The translations under genes were made by a program, and so were the position numbers. A stretch of DNA of 64,000 nucleotides from Barthelona sp. PCE. Lineage: Eukaryota > Metamonada: BaSk clade. Numbering within the stretch: the stretch's first letter is position 1; the number at the start of each line of letters is the position of its first letter. The stretch spans positions 1,984,001 to 2,048,000 of the forward strand of contig JAUFOR010000008.1 of the NCBI GenBank assembly GCA_040285745.1, given 5' to 3'. Of the stretch, positions 17,864-27,387 are shown in pieces. The notes under the pieces were generated by a model that saw only the letters and a program-made list of their open reading frames with translations, was not told the DNA's origin and did no database searches.

Positions 17864-19009
17864 ATGAGCTTTAGTGTTAAGGTCAAATATAAGGATTTAA
17901 AGGATACTGCCACTATAACTATTGAAAATGATATCCTACAACTGAGCGGTAAAAAAATCAACCTTCAGATTACAAGGGCATCGATCAGCGGCCTGTCCAA
18001 AACTGAGAAGGAGAAGGGTGGTAAGAAGATGGTAAAAATCGTGTTTCAACCTCAAGCAGAGACACTTCGACTAATGGTTCCCACTCATGAAGTAGAAGGG
18101 CTCATGTCGTGGTGCGAATCGAAACCTCAAACCCCTGAAATGATCCCCGAGATAACAAAAATGGAATTGATCGATGATCACCCTATGCTTTTGCAGAATG
18201 TACCAATGTCTTCAGTTCACAGACAAGACAGGATGATAGTGGCAACAGGCAGTGAGAATATTGAGGAAAGCGTACCTAGTTCTATGAATCACATCTATCC
18301 GAATTTGCGTAGCATTTTGGATCATGATAGAGGTTTGCAAAAACTGTTCAGAACACTTGTTTTAAAGGAAAAATTAATCACAGAGGATGATTTTTTCAAT
18401 ATATATTTAAGTTTTACTCATGTATTTGTACCAACAGAACGAGTAGAAAAAGGAGAAAAAGATATTTGTATTGATCAAATTCAACAACATATATTTCAGA
18501 CACCTATATTCTCTGATTATTTACAAAAGGATGTTGAATCGGATATAAATACCTTTGCAATGGACAGATTTACAAAAAAAAGTGTATCGTCTGATCTAAA
18601 TTTTTTACCAGAACTAGTTGAAAAGACAGTATCATCGATGCCAAAAGGAATTAAACTTCATGATTTTGAAAGACTGAGTGCAAAACTTGAACAATGCAAT
18701 CCTATATCGGTAAATGTCTCATCTGATATCGATTACGTTATTCCATTCAGCTCTGTTAATATAACGCAGCTTTCTGTCGGTAAGACATCAGCTTCTGTAA
18801 GGGACTTGGTCAAATCTGTTAAAGTTATACTGCACCACGGCTATTGTCTATTGCATTTAGGCGCTGAAGATGCTATTGTTCTTCTTGTTGAATGTTTAGA
18901 CCGTTACGTCACATTGCTTTCTGAAGAAGTTACACAAAAAAATACTCAATATGAGGTAGCAAATGCTCTTGACATGATTGCTGCTTTTAAACACATTCTC
19001 GATTCATAA
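17864..19009 (+). CDS. Possible TFIIH core subunit p62/Tfb1-like protein
   Basis: 381 aa from the ATG at 17864 (MSFSVKV); the open frame extends upstream but that part overlaps the divergent membrane gene and reads as noise. Residues ~1-95 have a beta pattern compatible with the p62 PH-like domain (ending KMVKIVFQPQAETLRLMVP). Residues ~160-185 (LRSILDHDRGLQKLFRTLVLKEKLITEDDFFNIYLSF, spacing approximate) resemble a BSD segment of the LVxxxxItEEeFW type, with FF instead of FW. The C-terminal ~80 residues are helical, as in p62. The match is weak and by eye; a generic BSD/PH protein is the alternative. The XPB helicase of the same complex is also in the window, but that is probably coincidence. 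Confidence 0.45.
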   Translation: MSFSVKVKYKDLKDTATITIENDILQLSGKKINLQITRASISGLSKTEKEKGGKKMVKIVFQPQAETLRLMVPTHEVEGLMSWCESKPQTPEMIPEITKMELIDDHPMLLQNVPMSSVHRQDRMIVATGSENIEESVPSSMNHIYPNLRSILDHDRGLQKLFRTLVLKEKLITEDDFFNIYLSFTHVFVPTERVEKGEKDICIDQIQQHIFQTPIFSDYLQKDVESDINTFAMDRFTKKSVSSDLNFLPELVEKTVSSMPKGIKLHDFERLSAKLEQCNPISVNVSSDIDYVIPFSSVNITQLSVGKTSASVRDLVKSVKVILHHGYCLLHLGAEDAIVLLVECLDRYVTLLSEEVTQKNTQYEVANALDMIAAFKHILDS

Positions 19010-19024
19010 TTTTTATTTTTCGTA

Positions 19025-21331
19025 TTAGAAGCGGTATGCTCTGGTTCTACCACCCTGCTTTCTCTGGACATTCTTACGTCCATATGTCTTGGTATTAGTC
19101 TCAGTGGCTTGTACCTCAGAAACATCAACAGCAATAGTTGTATGCTTGGTCTTGCTCTTCTTCGTCTTACTAATCTTTGAGCTGCGGAACTTAGTTGATG
19201 TAGCACCATAGAAGTGTACATCGTTGTTAACGGTTCCGTTTCTTGAGAAGTATAACTTCTTACGGCCAAGCAGTTTTGAAACAGCGGGAATAGCCGGAGG
19301 TAATGACTTATCAACGTCAATAAATCTGTATAGATGACCTTGGCTAAGAACGTTAAAACGCTGATCACGGTGATAACGATGCTTCTTACCTTTACGCTTC
19401 TTGTGCTGAACAAGTCTGCTAGAAAGATCCTTAAGCATTCTGAGTTTGGAATAAATGTGCGTGAAAGATCCACAATAAATGTTCTTCATCTGGACATCCT
19501 CGAGAGTCAGATAGTTATCTTTGAGAGTACCGACAATTTCTCTTGACAATAACATACGACGAAGAATACAACGAACGTCTCTTTGAGAAAGAGTAAACAT
19601 TTCGCTTAATTCTTCAACAGAAACGGTGTCGATGAATGAATTCTGAATAAGCATAATACGGAGACCAAGCAAACGAATATCATTCTCAAGTCGCTCAATA
19701 TCAACACTCATTTGTTCCCAAACAGGAAGATTGCTAACATACTCACAGGCCTCTTCAACATTACATTCAAGGAGAGCAATAGCGGTTGCAACAATGCTCT
19801 CTCTGTTGCTATCTGGCTTTGAACGGATGACAGTGGATCTCTTCTGCTGAAGCGTGTTGTCAAAAATATTGGACATGTAGAATTCCGTCTGCTTATCAGG
19901 GTATTTTGAGAAGAGTGGCAGATCAACAAAGACAAGTGAGAGATGGAACATGATATCCAACTGCTCGTATGTAGTCCACAGGAAGAAGGGAATACGTGCT
20001 TTCATCTGTGAGAAGTATAACTCCTTGATGTTGGCGTTCTCATTAACGTCAAGGTACTCAATCTTCTGACCGAGCAACTCGAGCGATCTAGTTCTGGTGT
20101 GGAAAAGACCCTTGAGATGATTGAAGACATCAGTATAACGGCTTTCCTTAAAGGCATTCATGGCAAACTCAATTAGAATATGATTCCAGATGTAGGCGGC
20201 ACGGCACTGGAGAGAGTTCGGAAGACCATCTTGGTTACGGTTAGTAACGCTGAGGTAAAGATAATCACGAACACCACCAAAAGTAATCCACTTCTCAGCA
20301 TCCTTGACAGCCCCCTGTTTCATGAAACGGAGGATTTGATACAGCTTGACCAAATTCTTGATGTCATCATCGGGATTATTTGAAAGAACTGCCTTAACGC
20401 ACTCGTCCATGATTTCGTTGTTATCTAAGTTTCTGTACCAATGATTGTCGATGATAGCATAGTTATACTGGATCATGAACTTGCGCTTATCCTCGGCATC
20501 TTTCAGAACAGAAGTGAGATCCATAAACATACGAACAAGATCGGTGAGCTTGGCAACATATCTGAGTAAACGAATCTGGTGAGAAGGAAGACGCTCTTCA
20601 CAACAACATAACAGAACACCAAAGAATCTGTTGAAACGGACCATGAGGTTAAATACACTTAGCATCTCAAATGTAAGCTTCTCTTCAGCAAGAATAACAT
20701 TCATGTCAGTCATAAACTGAGTTCCGAAAACTTCCTTACATTGTGTGATAAAGCTATACAGAGTATTGTAGAAATACTCAAACAGGTCCAGGTTCTCCAA
20801 TGAAACATTGTTCTCAAGAACCTTCATACACTGAGATAAAAATGACATCTTGGTGTAGAAAACCTTTTCAGGAACTTCAACAACATCCTTAGTGAGTTTT
20901 TCAAAGATAGAAGTGAAGGTAACCTTCTCCTTCTCATCAGTAGTAACCTTCAAACGTAAGAGCTCTTCAATACGTTCAGCAAAGGTAAGCTCCTTAATAA
21001 CTTCTTGAACTTGACGCTTCTCCTTTGTTTTCTTACCCTTTGTGCGCTCACGCTTCTTTTTGGAAGTGTTTTCATCCTGTACAACCTTAAGCCACTGCAA
21101 ACGACGTTTGGCACGCATTCTTTGTTCAGCACCAAAATCTTCATTTGTGAGATCCTCCTCGTCGATTTCATCGATTTCCTCGCCTTCAACTTCTTGATCC
21201 TCATCGTTATCGAAGATATTATCGAGATCTTCAACGTCGATCTCGATATCATCATCTACGTAGTTAAAGAACGTCCAAATGACCCCTGCTCCCCAGGTGA
21301 GTTCCGGAATGCGAATATCCTGAATAGACAT
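19025..21331 (-). CDS. EIF3C: Eukaryotic translation initiation factor 3 subunit C
   Basis: 768 aa; animal eIF3c is ~900. After an acidic N-terminal region (DDDIEIDVEDLDNIFDNDED) and a basic/acidic linker with KKKRERTKGKK, the protein is alpha-helical from ~120. The core has the eIF3c tract ending in a PCI-type winged helix: ARIPFFLWTTYEQLDIMFHLSLV, RLLGLRIMLIQNSFIDTVSVEEL and FTLSQRDVRCILRRMLLSREIVGTL. The tail is basic (QHKKRKGKKHRYHRD). eIF3c scaffolds the cytosolic 43S pre-initiation complex and contacts eIF1 and eIF5 with its N-terminus. Stop codons of this and the convergent p62-like gene are 15 bp apart. The assignment rests on overall pattern and the PCI end rather than on a catalytic motif. 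Confidence 0.8.
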   Translation of the reverse strand: MSIQDIRIPELTWGAGVIWTFFNYVDDDIEIDVEDLDNIFDNDEDQEVEGEEIDEIDEEDLTNEDFGAEQRMRAKRRLQWLKVVQDENTSKKKRERTKGKKTKEKRQVQEVIKELTFAERIEELLRLKVTTDEKEKVTFTSIFEKLTKDVVEVPEKVFYTKMSFLSQCMKVLENNVSLENLDLFEYFYNTLYSFITQCKEVFGTQFMTDMNVILAEEKLTFEMLSVFNLMVRFNRFFGVLLCCCEERLPSHQIRLLRYVAKLTDLVRMFMDLTSVLKDAEDKRKFMIQYNYAIIDNHWYRNLDNNEIMDECVKAVLSNNPDDDIKNLVKLYQILRFMKQGAVKDAEKWITFGGVRDYLYLSVTNRNQDGLPNSLQCRAAYIWNHILIEFAMNAFKESRYTDVFNHLKGLFHTRTRSLELLGQKIEYLDVNENANIKELYFSQMKARIPFFLWTTYEQLDIMFHLSLVFVDLPLFSKYPDKQTEFYMSNIFDNTLQQKRSTVIRSKPDSNRESIVATAIALLECNVEEACEYVSNLPVWEQMSVDIERLENDIRLLGLRIMLIQNSFIDTVSVEELSEMFTLSQRDVRCILRRMLLSREIVGTLKDNYLTLEDVQMKNIYCGSFTHIYSKLRMLKDLSSRLVQHKKRKGKKHRYHRDQRFNVLSQGHLYRFIDVDKSLPPAIPAVSKLLGRKKLYFSRNGTVNNDVHFYGATSTKFRSSKISKTKKSKTKHTTIAVDVSEVQATETNTKTYGRKNVQRKQGGRTRAYRF

Positions 21332-21962
21332 AGCAAAAAAAGTGACAATTGGTAAAGTAAGCTTTACTGAACTGAAAACTACGATGAATACGCTTAACTT
21401 CTCATATGTATGTGATTACGGGCTATGTAAATGCGAAACTCTCTTTATTTATCGTTTTATACATATACTTAGTACATTCTATCAGACGGGTATTCTTCCT
21501 TTTTTCAATTCAGTTCAATATATCAATTAAGTCCTTAAAGTATGTTTCGAAAATCAAAACTCTTATCACACAGTGAAAGAATTAAAAACAAAACTATCAG
21601 GTTTTTTTAGGGTGAGTCACTGTCTTTTACACAATATACAGCATATAGACTGAGAATTTGGAGTTAAAGAACCATATTATTAAGTTTACAATGATTTTTT
21701 TCTACGTTTCATCATATTACACGGCCATACTATATTTGACACTATATTGTACATTCGTTCCCAATAAATAACTGCTTTATGCTGCTGAATATATGCTGAC
21801 ATTGTCAAAGGAAAAACAGGGTTCATTTTTCAGTCACGATTTATGTTTTGAGGTAAAAATGCCCTGGAAAATCCTCATATTATTATTTATATCATCATTT
21901 ACAAAATGCGCATGCCCAAAATTCCGGAAAAAACACGCTTTACATATTTTACTCGTTTTTAA
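21332..21962. other. Intergenic region between divergent eIF3c and kelch genes
   Basis: About 630 bp, AT-rich. Short frames of 60-odd codons exist but none has a motif. No tRNA, repeat or clear CCTTTTCA initiator was seen near the kelch ATG; ttgtcacttttttt precedes eIF3c on the minus strand. Confidence 0.4.
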
Positions 21963-24233
21963 ATGTGGCAAGAAATCATAATTCCACCTGAGGGGCCTAA
22001 AGCACGCATGGGGTGCACTCTAACATGGGTTGGACAAAGTTTCTGCGTTCTTATAGGGGGTTACACTTCAACACCTGCAAACACTGCCGAAAGATCATGG
22101 ATATATGATGTATCAAGAAATTCTTGGTTCATTATTCCCCCTGGACCTGATTTTAGATCAAATCATTGCGCTGTTGTATATGAACAATTTTTATACGTGT
22201 TTGGTGGAAGATCAGGGGCTAAAGACGTTCTTTGCGACACTTGGATTCTAAATTTGGAGACCTTTGAGTGGACTGAGGTTTCTCTAACTGATCAATTTAC
22301 ACCAAGAAGTCATATGTCATGCAGTTTGCTTGGTAACAAGTTGGTCATGTACGGTGGTGTCGACACGGCCAACGGCCACGTTTTCGATGATATGTGGTTC
22401 CTTGACTGTTCTGTCCCATCAAGTGAACAACAATGGTTGTGTCTTCAGAAACATACAGATGGAATTGAGCCAAGATTCGATCATGTTTCATTTACATGTG
22501 GAGCATTTTTATTTATTCACGGTGGATATAATCAGCACAGAAAGATATGCAGCGATATGTTTGTTCTCGATCCAGTCAACATTCGTTTTTTCAAGGTTGC
22601 TACCCAATCCATTGATGGGCAATCACCACACCTACACCTCGCTAGTCACAGCGTGTGCTCTCTCAGTGAGCAATCGTTCCTGATCTGCGGAGGTCAGAGG
22701 AACGCGCAACGTGGTATGAATGCAAGCTTTTACCACTTCTTTGTCCCTGATTCCATTTATAATCTCAAAGATCTCAGCACTATTGTAATTGATGAACATA
22801 TTGTTAAATTTGATGATATTGCTGGTATTGAACTGTCAAACGGTGAACTCATTCGCCCTCGAAGACATTTTGGTCTTTGTGCTTCCGATTCAACTGTATA
22901 TCTGGGGTTCGGTTGTGCTGATCAGAAATCAAAACTTGGCGACTTACACCGTGTGTCAAAAGCTTTGCTCTTTGACAGTCAGGATGAGAGCGATGATGAA
23001 GATGCATTTGAGTCAAGTGAACCTTCGGGGTTAGTTGTTGCTTTCCGTGACTTCTTCAAAGGTCGTTCGCCAGTTGACGATATTGCTGTTGCTGTTGCTA
23101 AAATAATTGACGAGAAGACTAAGACATGTGTTAATACAATCAATGCTGCAGCGGCTAAACTTCAAACGCAAATGTCTGAGTTTGATACTTTACGTGAAGA
23201 ATCATTGGCAGAGCTGAAAGACATTTTCGATGTCGAGAAGTTACGCTATCTTAAGAGTACTGAGGAATGTATGGAAGCAGTGTGGAAGGCAGAACGTGCT
23301 CGTGAAAACCTCATTTCGCAGTTTAATTCCGTTGAATCATCACATGCTGAACTTAAGATCGTTGCTACTGATATACAGGAGTCTTTCACAACATGGAATG
23401 ACCGGTTGTTTAAGGTCGACGTGGAGCTAAGCGGTTTAAAGGAGCTTGGACTGAAACACACTAGTCAAATTGAGGATCTTAACATAAAGAATACAGATAC
23501 GCTTTCCAGTTTTGATACTGTGAATAGCGATATTAAGACCCTTGAAAAGACTATGTATAAGCGCTTTGTTGAGTCCAATGAGGACATCATGAAGATGGGT
23601 AACGATCTGACAGCACTCACAACACTCACAACATCATTGAAGGAAAAGAATCTTGCAATGATGTCTGAAAAAATCAACTTGCTCGATGAGGAAGTTAGCA
23701 CCGTTAAGAACAATGCCAAATCAATGGCTGATCAGTTAGAGAAATTGGAACAGTTGTTCACAGAGGGTGAAGTACTACACCGTCTTGAGCGTATGACTGA
23801 GGGAATGGCTGACGCAGACTCACAGATTGCTCAATTGCAGAATAGAGTCAATAGTGTAGATGGTACGTTAGACTCTCTTGGTATCCGTATGGATAACTTT
23901 GATATACAAGATTTTGATTTTATCTACAGTGAACTTGATCGAATTGAAAATTTAAATACTCTTGTAATTGAAAACAGTCAGGAAATCGGTAAACAGGATG
24001 CAGTAGTCAAGCACATGAGTGATTTGATTGAAAGTAACAACAAAGATATCGTCAATCGTCATGATCAATTATCTGAGTTCGTTCGAGACCATATGGATAA
24101 GCTTGTTGGAGTACATGTTGACATTGCTAAGTTACAAGCTGCTATTGTATCAACACCTTCTACCAAAGAAACTGCTATTGATGAAGAAAATGATAAGGAA
24201 AAGGAAGAGTACATTGAAGAAGTACATGAATAA
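21963..24233 (+). CDS. Kelch-repeat beta-propeller with long coiled-coil tail
   Basis: 756 aa. Residues ~1-310 contain about six kelch blades, visible as repeats of GG followed by a W/F-containing strand: CVLIGGYTS, LYVFGGRSG with LETFEWTEV, LVMYGGVD with FDDMWFLD, LFIHGGYNQ with CSDMFVLD, FLICGGQRN, VYLGFGCAD with LGDLHRV. After an acidic linker (DSQDESDDEDAFESSE) residues ~385-740 form a long coiled coil with few prolines. The kelch plus coiled-coil layout matches Tea1-like polarity proteins, LZTR1-like and several protist cytoskeletal proteins. Partner and role cannot be read from the sequence. The gene converges on a small Zn-ribbon gene with 146 bp between stops. Confidence 0.85.
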   Translation: MWQEIIIPPEGPKARMGCTLTWVGQSFCVLIGGYTSTPANTAERSWIYDVSRNSWFIIPPGPDFRSNHCAVVYEQFLYVFGGRSGAKDVLCDTWILNLETFEWTEVSLTDQFTPRSHMSCSLLGNKLVMYGGVDTANGHVFDDMWFLDCSVPSSEQQWLCLQKHTDGIEPRFDHVSFTCGAFLFIHGGYNQHRKICSDMFVLDPVNIRFFKVATQSIDGQSPHLHLASHSVCSLSEQSFLICGGQRNAQRGMNASFYHFFVPDSIYNLKDLSTIVIDEHIVKFDDIAGIELSNGELIRPRRHFGLCASDSTVYLGFGCADQKSKLGDLHRVSKALLFDSQDESDDEDAFESSEPSGLVVAFRDFFKGRSPVDDIAVAVAKIIDEKTKTCVNTINAAAAKLQTQMSEFDTLREESLAELKDIFDVEKLRYLKSTEECMEAVWKAERARENLISQFNSVESSHAELKIVATDIQESFTTWNDRLFKVDVELSGLKELGLKHTSQIEDLNIKNTDTLSSFDTVNSDIKTLEKTMYKRFVESNEDIMKMGNDLTALTTLTTSLKEKNLAMMSEKINLLDEEVSTVKNNAKSMADQLEKLEQLFTEGEVLHRLERMTEGMADADSQIAQLQNRVNSVDGTLDSLGIRMDNFDIQDFDFIYSELDRIENLNTLVIENSQEIGKQDAVVKHMSDLIESNNKDIVNRHDQLSEFVRDHMDKLVGVHVDIAKLQAAIVSTPSTKETAIDEENDKEKEEYIEEVHE

Positions 24234-24379
24234 GCTCAAACACTGATAATATTGATTTATTTCACTTAATCATACTGTAGAAATCCAAACGACGCTTATT
24301 TGCGGTGGATCACCGTGTGATATGATGATACGAGCAAGTAAAACTCTATATAAATAATGCAAACTTTCATTTCATTTCA

Positions 24380-24907
24380 CTAAAGAAATAGACGAGCGGT
24401 GTTGTTACGTGTCTTTACGCTCTTTTTGTCATTCAACTTCTTTTCTCTGCACTGTCGACATTCGTAATTTGTAACGTTAATAAACGTTGGATCAGGTTCC
24501 CTAAGGCGTGATACCCACTTTTCACACACTGTACATTGATGAACACTTCGGGACGCATCTTTAAGAACGCTTTGCTGTTTGAAGAAAGAAAAGGATTTTT
24601 CAATCAAACCATCATTTTGAATTGCAACTGCTTGCTTATTCAAAATTATTAGAGAACATTGTTCCGACAGTTGTGATACGGTAGCCCCAAGTCTTTCAGC
24701 TTCTTCCTCATTACCCAAAACTATAGCATCATTAAGTAGAGCATGTTGACGTTTTAGCTCATCTATATTTATAGAGTACTTCTTATCTAAATCTTGAATT
24801 GTATATAAATTGGCATACAACTGATAACTGAGAATTTCTAAATGTTCAATGAGTTCAGCCGGTTCAAACATTTGCTTTTTGACATTTTCCTGCTGTGGGT
24901 GCCCCAT
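24380..24907 (-). CDS. Small coiled-coil protein with C-terminal zinc ribbon, unrecognised
   Basis: 175 aa from the ATG at 24907 (MGHPQQEN). The longer open frame starts at an AUG with a hydrophobic run that reads like 5' leader; a CACCTCTTTCACAC initiator-like stretch lies between, favouring 24907. Residues ~15-100 are helical and probably coiled. Near the C-terminus are two CxxC pairs about 27 residues apart, CTVCEKW and CRQC, forming a likely zinc ribbon, followed by a basic tail (REKKLNDKKSVKTRNN). No family recognised. Codons look ordinary for the region. Confidence 0.6.
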   Translation of the reverse strand: MGHPQQENVKKQMFEPAELIEHLEILSYQLYANLYTIQDLDKKYSINIDELKRQHALLNDAIVLGNEEEAERLGATVSQLSEQCSLIILNKQAVAIQNDGLIEKSFSFFKQQSVLKDASRSVHQCTVCEKWVSRLREPDPTFINVTNYECRQCREKKLNDKKSVKTRNNTARLFL

Positions 24908-24984
24908 TTCAAAGAAAAATACAGAAAATTTGTGTGAAAGAGGTGATAAAAAACAAAGTAGCATACCATTTATTGATTAATGAA

Positions 24985-26250
24985 CTAAATTAGGCAAGCG
25001 TAATAAATGTGCCATTTCCAGTGTTCCACGGCACAGACTAGCTGATTAATGATTCGTTTAGACATTTTTTTGTTAGGAACTCCATTTGTATTACGTTCAA
25101 CAAACAAATTTCTAGTTTCTTCGTTAGTTTTGATCTTATGCAAGACCTTTTTGACAGATGAAATAGTCATATCACTCACTCCATAATCGCTCCACTTATA
25201 ACTGTGTTTCCAGTGAGCTTTTGATTCTTCAACACTATATTCACTCAGATCAAGGTAGTATTGGTCATAGTCCATCAGGTGAACTCCCTTTTTAGGAGTG
25301 TATCCGATGTGAAAGACTCGGATACCAGGATTGTTACCGCTGTAAAGAGGTTCTTCATCCATTGGAGAAATTGCTGGTGTCATCCAAATACCATGAGTAT
25401 CACCTACAATGAATGTATCAGTATGAAGATGACCATAGATCTGACCAATAATGTTTTTGTTATTCATATTTTGCATCAAAATCTTAGCTCCCTCAGCCCA
25501 CATCATAGGCATGTCATTATTGCCCATCACGCCCGGGGGGTTGTGCCCGAGGACGAGGATCTTGAAGGGGCAGTCCTCGACGAGAGACTGGAACCACTTC
25601 CACTGCCCCAGCACATCCTTGTTAACATGAGGAAGGTTGGTCGAAGAATACAGGTTGGTATTGATAACGATAACACGGAGCCCAATCTTGTAAAAGTCGC
25701 GGTAGTAGAAGGCACCCTTTGCGAAAGAATCGCGTTCGTTGGGATGGAAAAAGTCCTGCCAATATTTGTGGGCAACACGACTGTACAACCATGTCGATTT
25801 GGCGTTGTGGTGGTAGAGTGGTACCATATCGTGATTGCCAAGAGACAGCATGACATCGCGGCCGGCGAGGTGCTTGCGCATGACACTGCCCATCTTGTCG
25901 ATAGACTCTTCGAGCTGATCGCGTGTGAACTTGAGATCCTCCTTCTTTTCAGTGGCCTTTTGAGGGAGGATGTCGCCAAGAAAAGCGTAGAAATTGACAT
26001 CGGGGAGCGAAGCGGCGAACTCAACGGCACTGTCAATCAATTGGATTGGTGCGTCACAATGCGTGTCTCCGAAGTATGCAGCGCTACCAGTTCCCTTGAT
26101 GCACAAGGACTTTGGGTCAGAGCCAGCGTGGTACTTGTCGGCGAGATGAACGTCTGTAAAAACAGCGAAACTGCCGATTTTCTCTGCGTGGCATGCAGAA
26201 ACGAGTGCCACGAGCAAAATGAGCCCGCTACAAAGTATGTTGAACTTCAT
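24985..26250 (-). CDS. Secreted calcineurin-like metallophosphatase, ASMase-like (repeat copy B)
   Basis: 421 aa from the ATG at 26250; an in-frame extension upstream needs a TTG start. Residues 1-22 form a signal peptide ending in CHA. Metal-binding motifs are all present: FTDVHLADKY (D-x-H), FLGDILPQ, LGNHDM, LGHNPPG and YGHLHTD, the order seen in acid sphingomyelinase-like phosphodiesterases. Expected role is secreted or lysosomal hydrolysis of a phosphodiester such as sphingomyelin or nucleotides; the substrate is not determined. The first ~250 residues are identical to copy A at 31177-32442, while the last ~175 differ at many positions (for example MPMMWAEG against IPVMWAEG, and SEYSVEESKAHWKH against TKYGPNDKIADWKL). 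Confidence 0.88.
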   Translation of the reverse strand: MKFNILCSGLILLVALVSACHAEKIGSFAVFTDVHLADKYHAGSDPKSLCIKGTGSAAYFGDTHCDAPIQLIDSAVEFAASLPDVNFYAFLGDILPQKATEKKEDLKFTRDQLEESIDKMGSVMRKHLAGRDVMLSLGNHDMVPLYHHNAKSTWLYSRVAHKYWQDFFHPNERDSFAKGAFYYRDFYKIGLRVIVINTNLYSSTNLPHVNKDVLGQWKWFQSLVEDCPFKILVLGHNPPGVMGNNDMPMMWAEGAKILMQNMNNKNIIGQIYGHLHTDTFIVGDTHGIWMTPAISPMDEEPLYSGNNPGIRVFHIGYTPKKGVHLMDYDQYYLDLSEYSVEESKAHWKHSYKWSDYGVSDMTISSVKKVLHKIKTNEETRNLFVERNTNGVPNKKMSKRIINQLVCAVEHWKWHIYYACLI

Positions 26251-27360
26251 AACAACAACCAAATAATGAAAGTGAAAAGAAAACTTTTTACAATACAAAT
26301 TACACAATTCCGTGATAAAGCACGGTTATTAAGATTAATTGGTGTTTAAGAACACCTGTTTTTTTGATGTTTTTTTTAGTTATATATATGTTTGGATTTG
26401 AAGTTGATTACTCGCGCTCCTCCTCAGCACCGACAAGGAAGGGATCATTGCGGATACGGAGAGCAAGACGCATGTCATCAAGGAAAAGGGTGACACGCTT
26501 GGCGTGGACAGCACAGAAGAGGGACTGCTCGAAGAGGGAGGTGAGGTAAGACTCAGCAGACTCTTGAAGGGCGAGAAGAGCGGTCTTCTGGAAACGGATA
26601 CCAGAACCGTGATCGGAAGCGATACGACGGACGAGCTTCTGGAAAGGAAGCTTACGGAGAAGGAGCTTCTCAGAGGCCTGGAAATCACGGATCTCACGGA
26701 GAGCAGCCATGCCCGGGGGGGATACGCTGCTGACGCTTGTAACCACCAGCGGAAGGGTTCTTGGTGGACTTCTTGGCGGAAGTATCGGTCATGGGGTGCT
26801 TGACGGCGGAGGTCTTGTTAGGTAAAAGCTTGGTTCTAACCATTGTAATGTTTTGACAAGGATATGTACTCTGTAGTAAAAAAATAAATTGAGTAGCTAC
26901 CCCCGGTTGGGCTTGAGGGCTGCAACCGAGATTTTTATTTACACGCAAACCAAGGCACGTGTTTGGTGCTATATCCAGGTATCAGTTGTGTATAAGTGGT
27001 GTAAAATGCGTTAACGGTGAGAAATCTTTTTGTCAATGTTGCGTTTTGTCTTTGTACATATTTTAGTTCACCGAGCAGGGATCAATCGTGTGCGTGCATG
27101 AGCTGCTGCGGATGCAGGATGCTCAAATACGGAAAATGTGCATTTGAGTTTTCTTCCTTCTTTGCCTTTTTGTGTATCGGGGCTTGGGTGTTGTTTTGCG
27201 GGCATGGGGACTGGTTGCTGCCGCTGGGGCTTCAGGCTCATCGTCGTCGTGTTTTTGTGACGTGATCCATGTTGGGCTGTTTTTTGCTGTGCGTTCTGCA
27301 TGCTTGTGCTCTTGGACGCGATCCGTGGTTTGTTGCTTGTGGTGTTTTTGTGGATTTTTT
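25511..27360 (-). repeat. Inverted repeat arm B (1850 bp)
   Basis: Reverse-complement copy of 30069-31916. It covers the 5' part of metallophosphatase copy B, its upstream region, histone H3 copy B and ~0.5 kb upstream of H3. Differences found by reading are homopolymer-length changes: an extra G in H3, an extra T near 26910, and T runs of 7/8 against 6/9 near 26357-26378. No substitution was noticed. Net +2 bp agrees with the arm lengths. Confidence 0.93.
26408..26843 (-). pseudogene. Histone H3, copy B, frameshifted by one extra G
   Basis: The same H3 gene as at 30585-31019, in opposite orientation, but 436 nt long instead of 435. The run after the codon for Arg39-Ile40 has seven G (plus strand, 26715-26721) where copy A has six, so the frame changes at PPG and stops a few codons later (reads PPGHGCSP). 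Everything downstream is intact in the other frame. It may be a real recent pseudogene, but all differences between the two arms are homopolymer-length changes, the error type of long-read consensus, so an intact second H3 gene is quite possible. Confidence 0.75.
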
Positions 27361-27361
27361 A

Positions 27362-27387
27362 CAACATTTTGCTTAAGCAAAATGTTG
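27362..27387. repeat. Perfect 26-bp palindrome at repeat boundary
   Basis: Each half is CAACATTTTGCTT and its reverse complement, with no spacer. It begins two bases outside the end of inverted-repeat arm B (27360). No equivalent is present at the corresponding edge of arm A (30068). Confidence 0.9.

Noticed and set aside
25261-26349. A 362-codon frame antisense to metallophosphatase copy B, with a shorter mirror (31078-32034) antisense to copy A
   Set aside because: It lies wholly within a conserved metallophosphatase gene with signal peptide and all metal motifs on the other strand. Long antisense openness follows from GC-ending codons in the shared 5' part. Its residues show no domain and its duplicate exists only because the arms are duplicated.
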